Positions 39,224-51,647 are shown, counted from the first letter of the stretch. The stretch is 64,000 nt of DNA from Siphonodentalium dalli (GCA_032622095.1 CP136062.1:6140001-6204000); one strand, 5' to 3'. Notes: generated by a model from the sequence alone, not told the origin. A program made the numbers and translations.

Positions 39224-42200
39224 TATGACCAGGTCAGGTACATCCTGAATTCCACTATTATAGTGGTATACGACCAGGTCAGGTACATCCTGAATTCCAC
39301 TATTATAGTGGTATATGACCAGGTCAGGTACATCCTGAATTCCACTATTATAGTGGTATACGACCAGGTCAGGTACATCCTGAATTCCACTATTATAGTG
39401 GTATATAACCAGGTCAGACACACCCTGAATTCCACTAGTATAGTGGTATACGACCAGGTCAGGTACATTCTGAATTCCACTATTATAGTGGTATACGACC
39501 AGGTCAGGTACATCCTGAATTCCACTATTATAGTGGTATATAACCAGGTCAGGTACATCCTGAATTCCACTATAATAGTGGTATACGACCAGGTCAGGTA
39601 CATCCTGAATTCCACTATTATAGTGGTATACGACCAGATCAGGTACATCCTGAATTCCACTATTATAGAGATATATAACCAGGTCAGGCACATCCTGAAT
39701 TCCACTATTATAGTGGTATATAACCAGGTCAGGTACATCCTGAATTCCACTATTATAGTGGTATACGACCAGGTCAGGCACATCCTGAATTCCACTATTA
39801 TAATGGTATATAACCAGGTCAGACACACCCTGAATTCCACTATTATAGTGGTATACGACCAGGGCAGGTACATCCTGAATTCCACTAGTATAGTGGTATA
39901 TGACCAGGTCAGGTACATCCTGAATTCCACTATTATAGTGGTATACGACCAGGTCAGGTACATCCTGAATTCCACTATTATAGTGGTATACGACCAGGTC
40001 AGGCACATCCTGAATTCCACTATTATAGTGGTATACGACCAGGTCAGGTACATCCTGAATTCCACTATTATAGTGGTATATGACCAGGTCAGGTATATCC
40101 TGAATTCCACTATTATAGTGGTATATGACCAGGTCAGGTACATCCTGAATTCCACTGTTATAGTGGTATACGACCAGGTCAGGCACATCCTGAATACCAC
40201 TATTATAGTTGTATACGACAAGGTCAGGCACATCCTGAATTCCACTATTATAGTGGTATACGACCAGGTCAGGTACATCCTGAATTCCACTATTATAGTG
40301 GTATATGACCAGGTCAGGCACATCCTGAATTCCACTATTATAGTGGTATACGACCAGGTCAGGTACATCCTGAATTCCACTATTATAGTGGTAAACGACC
40401 AGATCAGGTACATCCTGAATTCCACTATTATAGTGGTATATGACCAGGTCAGGTACATCCTAAATTCCACTGTTATAGTGGTATACGACCAGGTCAGGCA
40501 CATCCTGAATTCCACTATTATAGTGGTATACGACCAGGCCAGGTACATCCTGAATTCCACTATTATAGTGGTATATGACCAGGTCAGGCACATCCTGAAT
40601 TCCACTATTATAGTGGTATACGACCAGATCAGGTACATCCTGAATTCCACTATTATAGTGGTATACGACCAGATCAGGTACATCCTGAATTCCACTATTA
40701 TAGTGGTATACGACCAGGCCAGGTACATCCTGAATTCCACTATTATAGTGGTATATGACCAGGTCAGGCACATCCTGAATTCCACTATTATAGTGGTATA
40801 CGACCAGATCAGGTACATCCTGAATTCCACTATTATAGTGGTATACGACCAGATCAGGTACATCCTGAATTCCACTATTATAGTGGTATATAACCAGGTC
40901 AGGTACATCCTGAATTCCACTATTATAGTGGTATACGACCAGGCCAGGTACATCCTGAATTCCACTATTATAGTGGTATATGACCAGGTCAGGCACATCC
41001 TGAATTCCACTATTATAGTGGTATACGACCAGGTCAGGTACATCCTGAATTCCACTATTATAGTGGTAAACGACCAGATCAGGTACATCCTGAATTCCAC
41101 TATTATAGTGGTATATGACCAGGTCAGGTACATCCTGAATTCCACTGTTATAGTGGTATACGACCAGGTCAGGCACATCCTGAATTCCACTATTATAGTG
41201 GTATACGACCAGGCCAGGTACATCCTGAATTCCACTATTATAGTGGTATATGACCAGGTCAGGCACATCCTAAATTCCACTATTATAGTGGTATACGACC
41301 AGATCAGGTACATCCTGAATTCCACTATTATAGTGGTATACGACCAGATCAGGTACATCCTGAATTCCACTATTATAGTGGTATATAACCAGGTCAGGTA
41401 CATCCTGAATTCCACTATTATAGTGGTATACGACCAGGTCAGGTACATCCTGAACTCCACTATTATAGTGGTATATGACCAGGTCAGGTACAATCTGAAT
41501 TCCACTATTATAGTGGTATATGACCAGGTCAGGCACATCCTGAATTCCACTAGTATAGTGGTATATAACCAGGTCAGGTACATCCTGAATTCCACTAGTA
41601 TAGTGGTATATGACCAGGTCAGGTACATCCTGAATTCCACTGTTATTGTGGTATACGACCAGGTCAGGTACATCCTGAATTCCACTATTATAGTGGTATA
41701 CGACCAGGTCAGGCGCGTCCTGAATTCCACTATTATAGAGGTATATGACCAGGTCAGGTACATCCTGAATTCCACTATTATAGTGGTATACGACCAGGTC
41801 AGGTACATCATGAATTCCACTATTATAGTGGTATACGACCAGATCAGGTACATCCTGAATTCCACTATTATAGTGATATATAACCAGGTCAGGTACATCC
41901 TGAATTCCACTATTATAGTGGTATACGACCAGGTCAGGTACATCCTGAATTCCACTATTATAGTGTTATACGACCAGGTCAGGTACATCCTGAATTCCAC
42001 TATTATAGTGGTATATGACCAGGTCAGGTACATCCTGAATTCCACTATTATAGTGGTATATGACCAGGTCAGGTACATCCTGAATTCCACTAGTATAGTG
42101 GTATATAACCAGGTCAGGTACATCCTGAATTCCACTATTATAGTGGTATACGACCAGATCAGGTACATCCTGAATACCACTATTTTCGTGGTATACGACC

Positions 42201-42688
42201 AGGTCAGGTACATCCTGAATTCCACTATTATAGTGGTATATAACCAGGTCAGGTACATCCTGAATTCCACTATTATAGTGATATATAACCAGGTCAGGTA
42301 CATCCTGAATTCCACTATTATAGTGGTATACGACCAGATCAGGTACATCCTGAATTCCACTATTATAGTGGTATATAACCAGGTCAGGCACATCCTGAAT
42401 TCCACTATTATAGTGGTATACGACCAGATCAGGTACATCCTGAATTCCACTATTATAGTGGTATACGACCAGATCAGGTACATCCTGAATTCCACTATTA
42501 TAGTGGTATATGACCAGGTCAGGTACATCCTGAATTCCACTATTATAGTGGTATATGACCAGGTCAGGTACATCCTGAATTCCACTATTATAGTGGTATA
42601 CGACCAGGTCAGGTACATCCTGAATTCCACTATTATAGTGGTATACGACCAGATCAGGTACATCCTGAATTCCACTATTATAGTGGTA
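39224..42688. repeat. 45-bp satellite, block 2 (exactly 77 monomers)
   Basis: 3,465 bp = 77 x 45. The order of variants at its right end follows that at the right end of block 1, and its left end follows the left end of block 3. Examples are agacacaccc then actagtatag then acattctg on the left, and tgttattgtgg then ggcgcgtcc then gaggtatatg on the right. The word gtaaacgaccagatc recurs at 40,392 and 41,067, that is 675 bp or 15 monomers apart. Confidence 0.97.
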
Positions 42689-44940
42689 CTAGGGGTTTGC
42701 CCGTCACAAAATGACGGGTATATAAATGTTCTTTGTCATTTTCTAGTGTCCGCTTTCATGGACACATGGAATGGTCATGCTTCTCTTTTTTGTTACTGGA
42801 TGCGCGTTGGGACACTTTATTTCACTAAAACTGTATTTCTACACACCCAGTCTACATATGCGCATGCACATATTGCACGAAACAAAATCAGTATATTATT
42901 TAAATACTACTATGCACCAACCGAAACATACTCAATTCAGGAGCCTTCATTTGGGAGCTTGTTGCACATTTTGAACGGACTCAATTTGGAACCTGTATTC
43001 CGCATGCCGCCTAATTATCACACGCCTGCACTGTGCGGTCCATTTGTATGAACACTTTTCAATAAAATTATATTTTTTACCCCCACCCTCATCTCCTCAA
43101 CCCATGTATATGCATGCACATATGGAACTCAACAATCAAAATATTGTACTTTATCTATACTGAAACAGGCTCAATTCGGGAGACTTTATTCAGCGGGGAG
43201 GGGTCTACAGCCCCTTTCTGCGCATCGCGCACATTATATATGATCTTGAACTGCGTGAGCTTCGCGCACATATAGGGAGCTTGCAGCACATTTTAACCCC
43301 CTTTGGAACCTGTATTATGCATGCGGCCTAATGATCACACGCCATGCATTGCGCGGCCCATTTGTATGAAAACTTTATTTCAATAAAACTGTATTTTTGC
43401 CCCCAACATCATCTCCCCAACCCACGTATATATATATGCATGCACATATGGAACGCAACAATCAAGATATTTTACTTTATCTATAGGGCCTACTAACTGA
43501 AACAGACTCTATTCGGAACCTTTATTTAGCGGGGGAGGGGTCTGCAGCCTCGTAGTGAGCTTCGCGCACATTATATGAATTTAAACTGCGTGCGCTTCGC
43601 GCACATTGTGATCTTTTAAACATTTATTCTTTTATCAGATTTGCACTCAACCGAAAGATTAAAAGAACATTAATTAGCGTCGGCAGTATTACTTACACTA
43701 TAGGCCCTATTATTAGGCCTGTCCCGAGAATGTGATTTTTCTAACTGAGTTTGGCGAATTTACTGAGTTCACGGTACCCACTGGCGGGAGGTCAGACTGT
43801 CCATTCGCCATGCATTGCGCGGCCCATTTGTATGAAAACTTTATTTCAATAAAACTGTATTTTTGCCCCCAACATCATCTCCCCAACCCACGTATATATA
43901 TGCATGCACATATGGAACGCAACAATCAAGATATTTTACTTTATCTATAGGGCCTACTAACTGAAACAGACTCTATTCGGAACCTTTATTTAACGGGGAG
44001 GGGTCTGCAGCCTCGTAGTGAGCTTCGCGCACATTATATGAATTTAAACTGCGTGCGCTTCGCGCACATTGTGATCTTTTAAACATTTATTCTTTTATCA
44101 GATTTGCACTCAACCGAAAGATTAAAAGAACATTAATTAGCGTCGGCAGTATTACTTACACTATAGGCCCTATTATTAGGCCTGTCCCGAGAATGTGATT
44201 TTTCTAACTGAGTTTGGCGAATTTACTGAGTTCACGGTACCCACTGGCGGGAGGTCAGACTGTCCATTCGCCATCTCCCATGTATACTGGTACTCCTTCG
44301 ATACCACACTCAATGCACAACTTTCGTATCAAATACAGCATTATTTACTTATGTTCAAACCCAACTGGCAAATTAAAATAGAATCAAAATACCATATTAG
44401 AATTAGTACCCATGCCCAACGACGAACGTTCGAGTCTTGACCCCACTACATCCACCCATTCCCAACGACGGTAGAACGTTCGAGTCTTGACTACACCCCA
44501 CTATACATGCACTTCCGCGACAAAATCAACATTCGTTATCTAAATTCACAATGTACCTGAACTGACACATACAATTAGCGCTTATTTCCAACAACTCTTT
44601 GGTTGAGCGCATGGAAGTTTCGCCTACAATAGCAAAGCAAGTGTTGGTTTGCGTTCGACGTCAATGACGTCATTTGGACAAACGTCATAAGAAATAGTGT
44701 CTACTTCAGTGCAGATACCGCATTTGGGGACCATGTTAGATCTCAGGTTTGCTCGGACCAATCGGCGTGAAATTTGGTGAGACACCTTTTATGACACACT
44801 ATAGGCAGTGGTACAAATTTGGGTCACATTAGACGCATGGTTAAAAAGTTATAAACGCGCCAAAAGCGTGACCGAGTTATACACACACAGACAGATACAC
44901 ACACACACACACACACAGACGACGGGTTTATATATATAGA
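42689..44940 (-). mobile_element. Non-autonomous Helitron, copy 2
   Basis: Nearly identical to 36,969-39,223, with CTAG at 42,689, the same subterminal hairpin and terminal aga at 44,940 joined to tacgaccagg. Differences are few: a shorter (ta)n run near 43,430, ttggaacac versus ttgggacac, and the (CA)n length. The ~465-bp internal units start at 43,341, 43,807 and 44,270. The surrounding satellite variants are also shared, so this copy arose by duplication of a Helitron-plus-satellite unit, not by a second insertion. Confidence 0.85.
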
Positions 44941-46372
44941 TACGACCAGGTCAGGTACATCCTGAATTCCACTATTATAGTGGTATACGACCAGGTCAGG
45001 TACATCCTGAATTCCACTATTATAGTGGTATATGACCAGGTCAGGTACATCCTGAATTCCACTATTATAGTGGTATACGACCAGGTCAGGTACATCCTGA
45101 ATTCCACTATTATAGTGGTATATAACCAGGTCAGACACACCCTGAATTCCACTAGTATAGTGGTATACGACCAGGTCAGGTACATTCTGAATTCCACTAT
45201 TATAGTGGTATACGACCAGGTCAGGTACATCCTGAATTCCACTATTATAGTGGTATACGACCAGATCAGGTACATCCTGAATTCCACTATTATAGTGATA
45301 TATAACCAGGTCAGGCACATCCTGAATTCCACTATTATAGTGGTATATAACCAGGTCAGGTACATCCTGAATTCCACTATTATAGTGGTATACGACCAGG
45401 TCAGGCACATCATGAATTCCACTATTATAATGGTATATAACCAGGTCAGACACACCCTGAATTCCACTATTATAGTGGTATACGACCAGGGCAGGTACAT
45501 CCTGAATTCCACTAGTATAGTGGTATATGACCAGGTCAGGTACATCCTGAATTCCACTATTATAGTGGTATACGACCAGGTCAGGTACATCCTGAATTCC
45601 ACTATTATAGTGGTATACGACCAGGTCAGGCACATCCTGAATTCCACTATTATAGTGGTATACGACCAGGTCAGGTACATCCTGAATTCCACTATTATAG
45701 TGGTATATGACCAGGTCAGGTACATCCTGAATTCCACTATTATAGTGGTATATGACCAGGTCAGGTACATCCTGAATTCCACTGTTATAGTGGTATACGA
45801 CCAGGTCAGGCACATCCTGAATTCCACTATTATAGTGGTATACGACCAGGTCAGGTACATCCTGAATTCCACTATTATAGTGGTATATGACCAGGTCAGG
45901 CACATCCTGAATTCCACTATTATAGTGGTATACGACCAGGTCAGGTACATCCTGAATTCCACTATTATAGTGGTAAACGACCAGATCAGGTACATCCTGA
46001 ATTCCACTATTATAGTGGTATATGACCAGGTCAGGTACATCCTAAATTCCACTGTTATAGTGGTATACGACCAGGTCAGGCACATCCTGAATTCCACTAT
46101 TATAGTGGTATACGACCAGGTCAGGTACATCCTGAATTCCACTATTATAGTGGTATATGACCATGTCAGGCACATCCTGAATTCCACTATTATTGTGGTA
46201 TACGACCAGGTCAGGTACATCCTGAATTCCACTATTATAGTGGTAAACGACCAGATCAGGTACATCCTGAATTCCACTATTATAGTGGTATACGACCAGA
46301 TCAGGTACATCCTGAATTCCACTATTATAGTGGTATATAACCAGGTCAGGTACATCCTGAATTCCACTATTA
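44941..46372. repeat. 45-bp satellite, block 3 (~32 monomers)
   Basis: It begins tacgaccagg directly after Helitron copy 2 and ends ccactattata, fused to R1 sequence acgaaccaaag. Variant order matches the beginning of block 2 monomer by monomer with a few whole-monomer gains and losses. The word gtaaacgaccagatc recurs 270 bp (6 monomers) apart at 45,974 and 46,244. Confidence 0.97.
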
Positions 46373-47650
46373 TAACGAACCAAAGACGCTTTGGGTCGTA
46401 TATAGGCTATATCTGATTTTGTGACGTCACCAATTTTTAAGTAATACGACCCTTGAATTTTGAATTTTGGATAGCACGAATGTAGGACATAGGATCGGTG
46501 GGCCTAAAGCATTATTGTCGTAAAATGCTGTCAAGATGCCAACGCAAATCAGTCGATCTGCAACATTCTCCTACATGTATTTCTATAAACGACGATTAAA
46601 CGTCATACAATCATTGATGTACTTTGTTATTTACAAGGGCAAGGAGCCAGTTTATAATGTATTTCCAACAGGTCTATACACTCTAGTATTTGATTATAAT
46701 TGGAAACAAATCAAACTAAAGCGCAAGAGTTAAAACAAAGCGTGAATTAAATTGCATGAAAAAGTTTTGTTTACAAATTAAAAAAAAATATTAAAAATAT
46801 TTGCCCAGAAAATGAATTCCAGCCGCATGAATGCACCTGTAGAGACCATTTTCAATTTTCTATCGGTATTTTCGCCTGAAAGATTGATGCACTATTCACA
46901 AAGTTCAAACCGAAACTATAAGATTCGATTGAATGCTTCAGCCAGATTTTTATCGATACTAGTACCATCTAAAAATCGATATCAAAGTAAATCATAAAAT
47001 TGGAAGATAACAAGATATAGTTCCAAACGTATTAACCATTTAAACCCATACTATTCTGTGATTGTGTGAAACAAACTATTTATGTAGTTATAAGTATTGA
47101 AAATATTATGTATTTCTGCCAACAACGGCTGAACGAGCGAAGAGATATAAGTTTGTGCTATGAATTAGTACGCAATCACAAAAAGAAATAAGTCCTGCCA
47201 CAATTTCGCGAACAAGGTCTGTGCTGGTGATTGTCGTTAACACAACAACTGAGATAAACTGAGCAGGTAAGCTATATGTGCATATTTGTGAACTCAATTC
47301 TTCTAAGCATATGTAGGCCTACATGTAGATACTTTTAGCGTGATGACAGGCAAAAATGAAAACACAAAAATTGCATTCCGAAAATTCGATGCACCATGTG
47401 GTATGTCAATGTGAATGTCATTCTGACTCTGAGCACAGCATCAAATTTCTACATGGTGATTTCACTTTGATGATATTCATTCAACAACCATTGATTGGTG
47501 TCAACATAGAGACCTGCGAATATTCAAGATTCAATTCGATGTCAATATCGGGGACCTGTTTCGACGTCGACACCAAATATTTTCAAATCGGTGTTACTTT
47601 GGTGTAACCTTGTTTTTTTGCGTTAGATAACATATGGCAAATGACCTAAG
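46373..47650 (+). repeat. Repeat R1, copy 2 (right border of satellite)
   Basis: It is colinear with 313-2015 from TAACGAACCAAAG to ggcaaatgacctaag. It lacks the MITE seen at 1508-1825 and the ~130-bp segment at 571-707. Short ORFs (46,536-46,733, 46,812-46,997, 47,356-47,607) do not keep a common reading frame with copy 1 and have no domain. Confidence 0.8.
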
Positions 47651-49169
47651 ATCACAAAAATTGAAACACAAGGTTGCCAAGTTAGCAAACGTAGGTCATT
47701 TTGAATGTATGCCGTTCAAAATAGACATGCATTATGCAAAGTAGGCACTTCGATCGCAACCTGTGGCGGTAATTAATCGCCGCATATATTTGTAATCTGT
47801 ATCGACACTGTACATATAAATTGTCTACACGGTGCGTGATCGCTAGATGCAGAACGCAATTGATTACCTTATGTTTAGATCATGTCATGAATAAATGCTA
47901 TCGACCGTAGAGATCATATATTCCACCAGTACAAAACCCGGGAACTTTTTGTAAGTTTTGACAGGGAACCTTATAAAGTCAAAATATAACGCGGGGAATG
48001 TACTTCTTTGTTCATACCTGTTGCTTAATGATTTATTCATCGGAACGTGAAGATCCCAGCTCGAGATTAGGCCTGTAACGATACTCTTGAGTGCCTAATA
48101 ATAGCAATAACCAACCATTTTTTTCCAAACAGTTCATGGGTGAGATTAATGCACCTACATGTTCCATTTGGTGTCAGAACTGCAAAAGAAAACCATTTTT
48201 GGTCACAGAACAAACCAAAAAAAAAAAAAAAAATAGTTTTTTAAACCTTGGTGTCACCCTCGGCAAGGGTCATTTTTCAACAATTGGAACAAATCTGACA
48301 TAACCCCACAAGTTCTCCAAAAATGAAGATAGAGAGCTCAACCTTGGCTTTCTGTGTTCTCTGGTTATTACTCTATACAAAAAAAAACAAATACACCATT
48401 CTGACTCATACTATGTGTGTACAGTTGGGCTCAAAATCAAGTGTACCCCAATGCGAAATGGGGAAAAAAATCTGAAATTTTCACAATACAAGTTGACATA
48501 TGTGTTACTGGACCATATGTCAGGAGACAAACATGGAAACTGATGACAGAAGTTATAAATATATCAGACTAGAAGGTGACCCGACTTCGTCCGGGCTTTG
48601 ACCTTGAATTGACCATTTTGAAGATCAAGGTCAGTTGGGGTAACGATTTGACCCGTCAAAAACAATGTCCGGATAAAAGTACCCGTCGAAATCCATCCTG
48701 TTTTACCCGATTTGACCTTGAATTGATCATTTTGAAGGTCAAGGTCAGGTCAGGATTTGACCCGTCCAAAACACTCAGTGGACAAAAGTAACCCTATGTA
48801 TCAAATTTCGTGGAAGTTGAACCGGACGGTGGTTGCGTATCAAATAAATCTTCCGACATCATTCAACTGAAATGAACAAGATATTTAGTATTGGACAGTA
48901 CATATGCACATTTTACATTTTAAAAATTGGGCAGAACCTCCGGCACCAACAACACATTTAACGATTTATATTATATTTTTTAATAAATTATTAATTTAAT
49001 ATTCGGTAATTTGTTCAAATTGTTGTCTTGCCTCTTGGGCCAGTTTGGGTATTGTTATTGATAAATGGCAAAAATATTTTAACTAGAAGTAGAAGACATT
49101 AGCAGGCAGATTGGGAGGTTTCCCTGACAAAATAAATAAAAAAAATTAAAAGAAATGCGTAATTAAACT
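47651..49169. other. No gene seen; short hAT-end junction and small tandem repeat
   Basis: Positions 48,058-48,104 join sequences matching both borders of the hAT element at 51,933-52,869. A poly-A run lies at 48,216-48,231. Positions 48,571-48,790 hold two ~115-bp direct units (tttgaccttgaattga-cattttgaag, gatttgacccgtc). The rest is AT-rich without coding signal. Confidence 0.5.
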
Positions 49170-50085
49170 CAAAACTCAATCGATTTTATTTGATGCTCAG
49201 TACATAAATTACAATATGGTAATGGGGCTCTGTGGAAGCCATGGCTTATGTGTCAGAGCCCTATAATAATACAATGATTATAATATAGACATAATGTGGG
49301 TGCAAGTGCAAGAGGAGAAGAACAGTTGAGAGAGAGAAAGAGATGTAGGTTGGGGAGTGGTGGGTGGTAAATGGTGTGCATAATATGTTGAAGATATGCT
49401 CATAAGCAATAGAACTATATGTTACTTGATTTCCTCAAACATTATTATTTCAATTTAATGAATGTGTAAGGATGTGACTGAATTACCAGTGGAGCTCAGT
49501 TTATTTGGGCTAAGAATATGGAGGTGATTAACACATATGGATCATTTATGATACATTATAGCTATTGATAAAGTGATCTCTTAGATATTTGGGGTATACA
49601 TGTTTCAATGCGTAATTTGCAATCTTCAGGGAGGCTATTCCATAATGCTCGGGCTTTGTTTGAGATTGCATTTTTTGAGGGTTTGGTTCTTTTAAATTCA
49701 TGTCAATCATGATATACATGTAGATAATACTAATAGATTACCTTTTGATTTTGAGCGAGTATTATGGCTATGTATATCTGCTAGGTTTGTGAATAATTTT
49801 GATAAGGAATCAGGTAGTGCATGTGTATGGTAGTCATGCAGTATTCTAATTAGCTGCATGTTCCCAATGTCATCAAGCATTAGCAGTTTGGCTTGTCTGC
49901 AATATGTCACATGTGGAAATATTACTAGTAGTAGTACCATTTGAGATAATTTTTAGGGCATTCTCCTGTAATTTTCTGATTTTAGTAAGATTTTGTTTGG
50001 TTGACGAGCTCCAGATTGCATTACAGTAGGTCAGGTAGGGTATAATTAACGATAAATACACGGTTTTCAATCTAGCCGTAAATTT
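49170..50085 (-). mobile_element. 5'-truncated LINE (CR1/Jockey-like style)
   Basis: On the minus strand the end of a reverse-transcriptase ORF (49,562-50,085) is followed by a ~390-bp 3' UTR. The UTR holds a stem GGGCTCTG / CAGAGCCC (49,225-49,232 with 49,254-49,261) and an AATAAA signal (49,184-49,189). 5' truncation is typical of target-primed reverse transcription. No target duplication was identified. The clade is only suggested by protein style. Confidence 0.75.
49562..50085 (-). pseudogene. LINE reverse transcriptase, C-terminal remnant
   Basis: Translated on the minus strand it starts around RLKTVYLSLIIPYLTYCNAI, a conserved stretch just after the palm of non-LTR reverse transcriptases, followed by KIRKLQENALKIIS. 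A frameshift near 49,890 moves the frame to AKLLMLDDIGNMQLIRILHD and the conserved HNTRSKS. A second frameshift leads to KARALWNSLPED and a stop (TAG, 49,562-49,564). HNTR and LWNSLP are standard landmarks of this C-terminal region in metazoan LINEs (established knowledge). The catalytic YxDD motif and the endonuclease are missing through 5' truncation. Two frameshifts make it non-functional. Confidence 0.85.
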
Positions 50086-50774
50086 TCATGACATCAGATT
50101 CAGATTTTGCATGCGGAAAAATATACGTTTGTCATTTGTTTACAATGTAAAACCCCCTCTCTCGGATTTACCTGACTAATTTTCACTTATTGTGTACCAT
50201 TTATATCACAAAAATATCACAACTAGTGCATACAATAACCTTGTTACATATATATTACGTCTATTTTGACTCGTATTCGTAAAAACACATGAAACTATCG
50301 TTGGGTTTTTAGTCGGCACGGCCATATTAGATAGATAGTGTTGGATACGGTCTCACTAAACGTTGTAGACCGAGTCCCGTTTCATAATTGGGTTATCGCT
50401 AATTTCGATATGATGGCAATCGGATCCCACTCTGCCTTTTGCTTATTATAATTTAGATTGTTTTACTTTATTAAAAACTGATCTAAAAATATAAGGAATA
50501 GCGCGGAATAGTGGTTTTTATAAACTCCCTAATATTCAACTAATTATTATAAAATGTCCCCAACGTTTGATGTACGTCATTGGACTTTCTATAGTATATT
50601 TGAACCAATGACAAGGCGATTAGCCTATTTTTGGAATAATGTGACGTATATATCCTTTAAATAGCGATGACTCAAAATAGCACCACATATAGATTCCACA
50701 CTTTACAACCTTCAGCGGGATACCGGAATCCGGGTTGCGCGCGCCATCTACTTCCGGTGGCTATTGCTACTAAT

Positions 50775-50871
50775 AAAAGTACAGGGTGGAATAATAGTAC
50801 AGGTTGAAAAATGTTAGTACAACTGAATAATAGTACAGGGCGGAATAAACGTACAGACTGGAAATATTAAT
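50775..50871. repeat. Short 'gtacagg' tandem repeat
   Basis: About four imperfect units of aataatagtacagggcggaa type. Similar words (aaacgtacaggaccaaataa, gatcgtacaggtggg) resume at 51,838-51,910 on the far side of the 50,872-51,647 element and an unrelated stretch. Confidence 0.55.
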
Positions 50872-51647
50872 GGAAACGGGCCCACTCGCCCCAGGGCCAG
50901 CTCGCCCCAGTCGACCTGGGCCAGCTCGCCCCGAGCCAGCTCGCCCCGGGCCAGCTCGCCCCAAGGGATAATGTCTTATTTAAGTTGTCGTTTTGGGGTT
51001 GTTTTGCTTGCTTTCTCTGACTTACAGTCAAGTGATACCCGAGTCAAGTGATACCATACAAAGTGATACCCAAATCGGTCAACTGAGACCCAAGATGTGT
51101 ATCATTGATTGCACTGCTTATATACGGTATGTGGTCGGCATATGAAAGTGATTATCTATCACACTGAAGCCATCTCATCCTGTGAAGTGTGATTAGTCGA
51201 TTGGTTACTGTGTAAACAACCTGCTTCTATTGTTTTGATAGGATATCATATGAATGGGGATATACTAACGGCTTCTAATGGTTTCCCAAACTCCAGAGAT
51301 AGTGAGATGAACTCAGAGAATAAGAGAAACTTTAACATCCAGAATGTGAAAACAGTTCATTATTGTTATTTATGAATTCGCCGGTTCGTCGTTCAAACCA
51401 ACTAGTGTGATAAACTGCATGGCTATTATCTTTGCTAACAAACGTGGCTAAAGTAATCTAAATGTCAAAATTGATGGACATAACTCTGAAATATATCATA
51501 ATCTGAACTTAAGAAATTAATATATTAACTTATTTACAACTTTAATACAAATGTAATACCCGGGCCAGCTCGCCCCTGAAAGGTGGGCCAGCTCGCCCCA
51601 AAAACGGCCTGGGGCGAGCTGGCCCTGGGGCGAGTGGGCCCGGATCC
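50872..51647. mobile_element. Mutator-like foldback element with GC-rich termini
   Basis: A 34-bp perfect inverted repeat (from cgggcccactcgcccc, at 50,877 and inverted ending 51,641) is flanked by ggaaa / gatcc. Outside these, AATATTAAT occurs at 50,863-50,871 and 51,648-51,656, a 9-bp target duplication. The termini are made of a 13-bp word GCCAGCTCGCCCC repeated four times on the left, and twice direct plus once inverted on the right. The AT-rich interior has no transposase. A 9-bp duplication with long terminal repeats is typical of Mutator-like elements (inference). The Gly/Ala/Arg ORF at 50,770-50,964 is a reading of the terminal repeat. Confidence 0.8.

Noticed and set aside
42689-44940. 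Second independent Helitron insertion
   Set aside because: The satellite variants on both sides match those around copy 1, so it is a duplication of the whole unit.
19371-46372. CRISPR-like array of short repeats
   Set aside because: The repeats are contiguous without unique spacers and the context is eukaryotic.
50770-50964. Gly/Ala/Arg-rich ORF (GRAGPGRAG type)
   Set aside because: It is a reading of the GC-rich terminal repeat of the foldback element. The counterpart at 51,542-51,727 is the other terminus.
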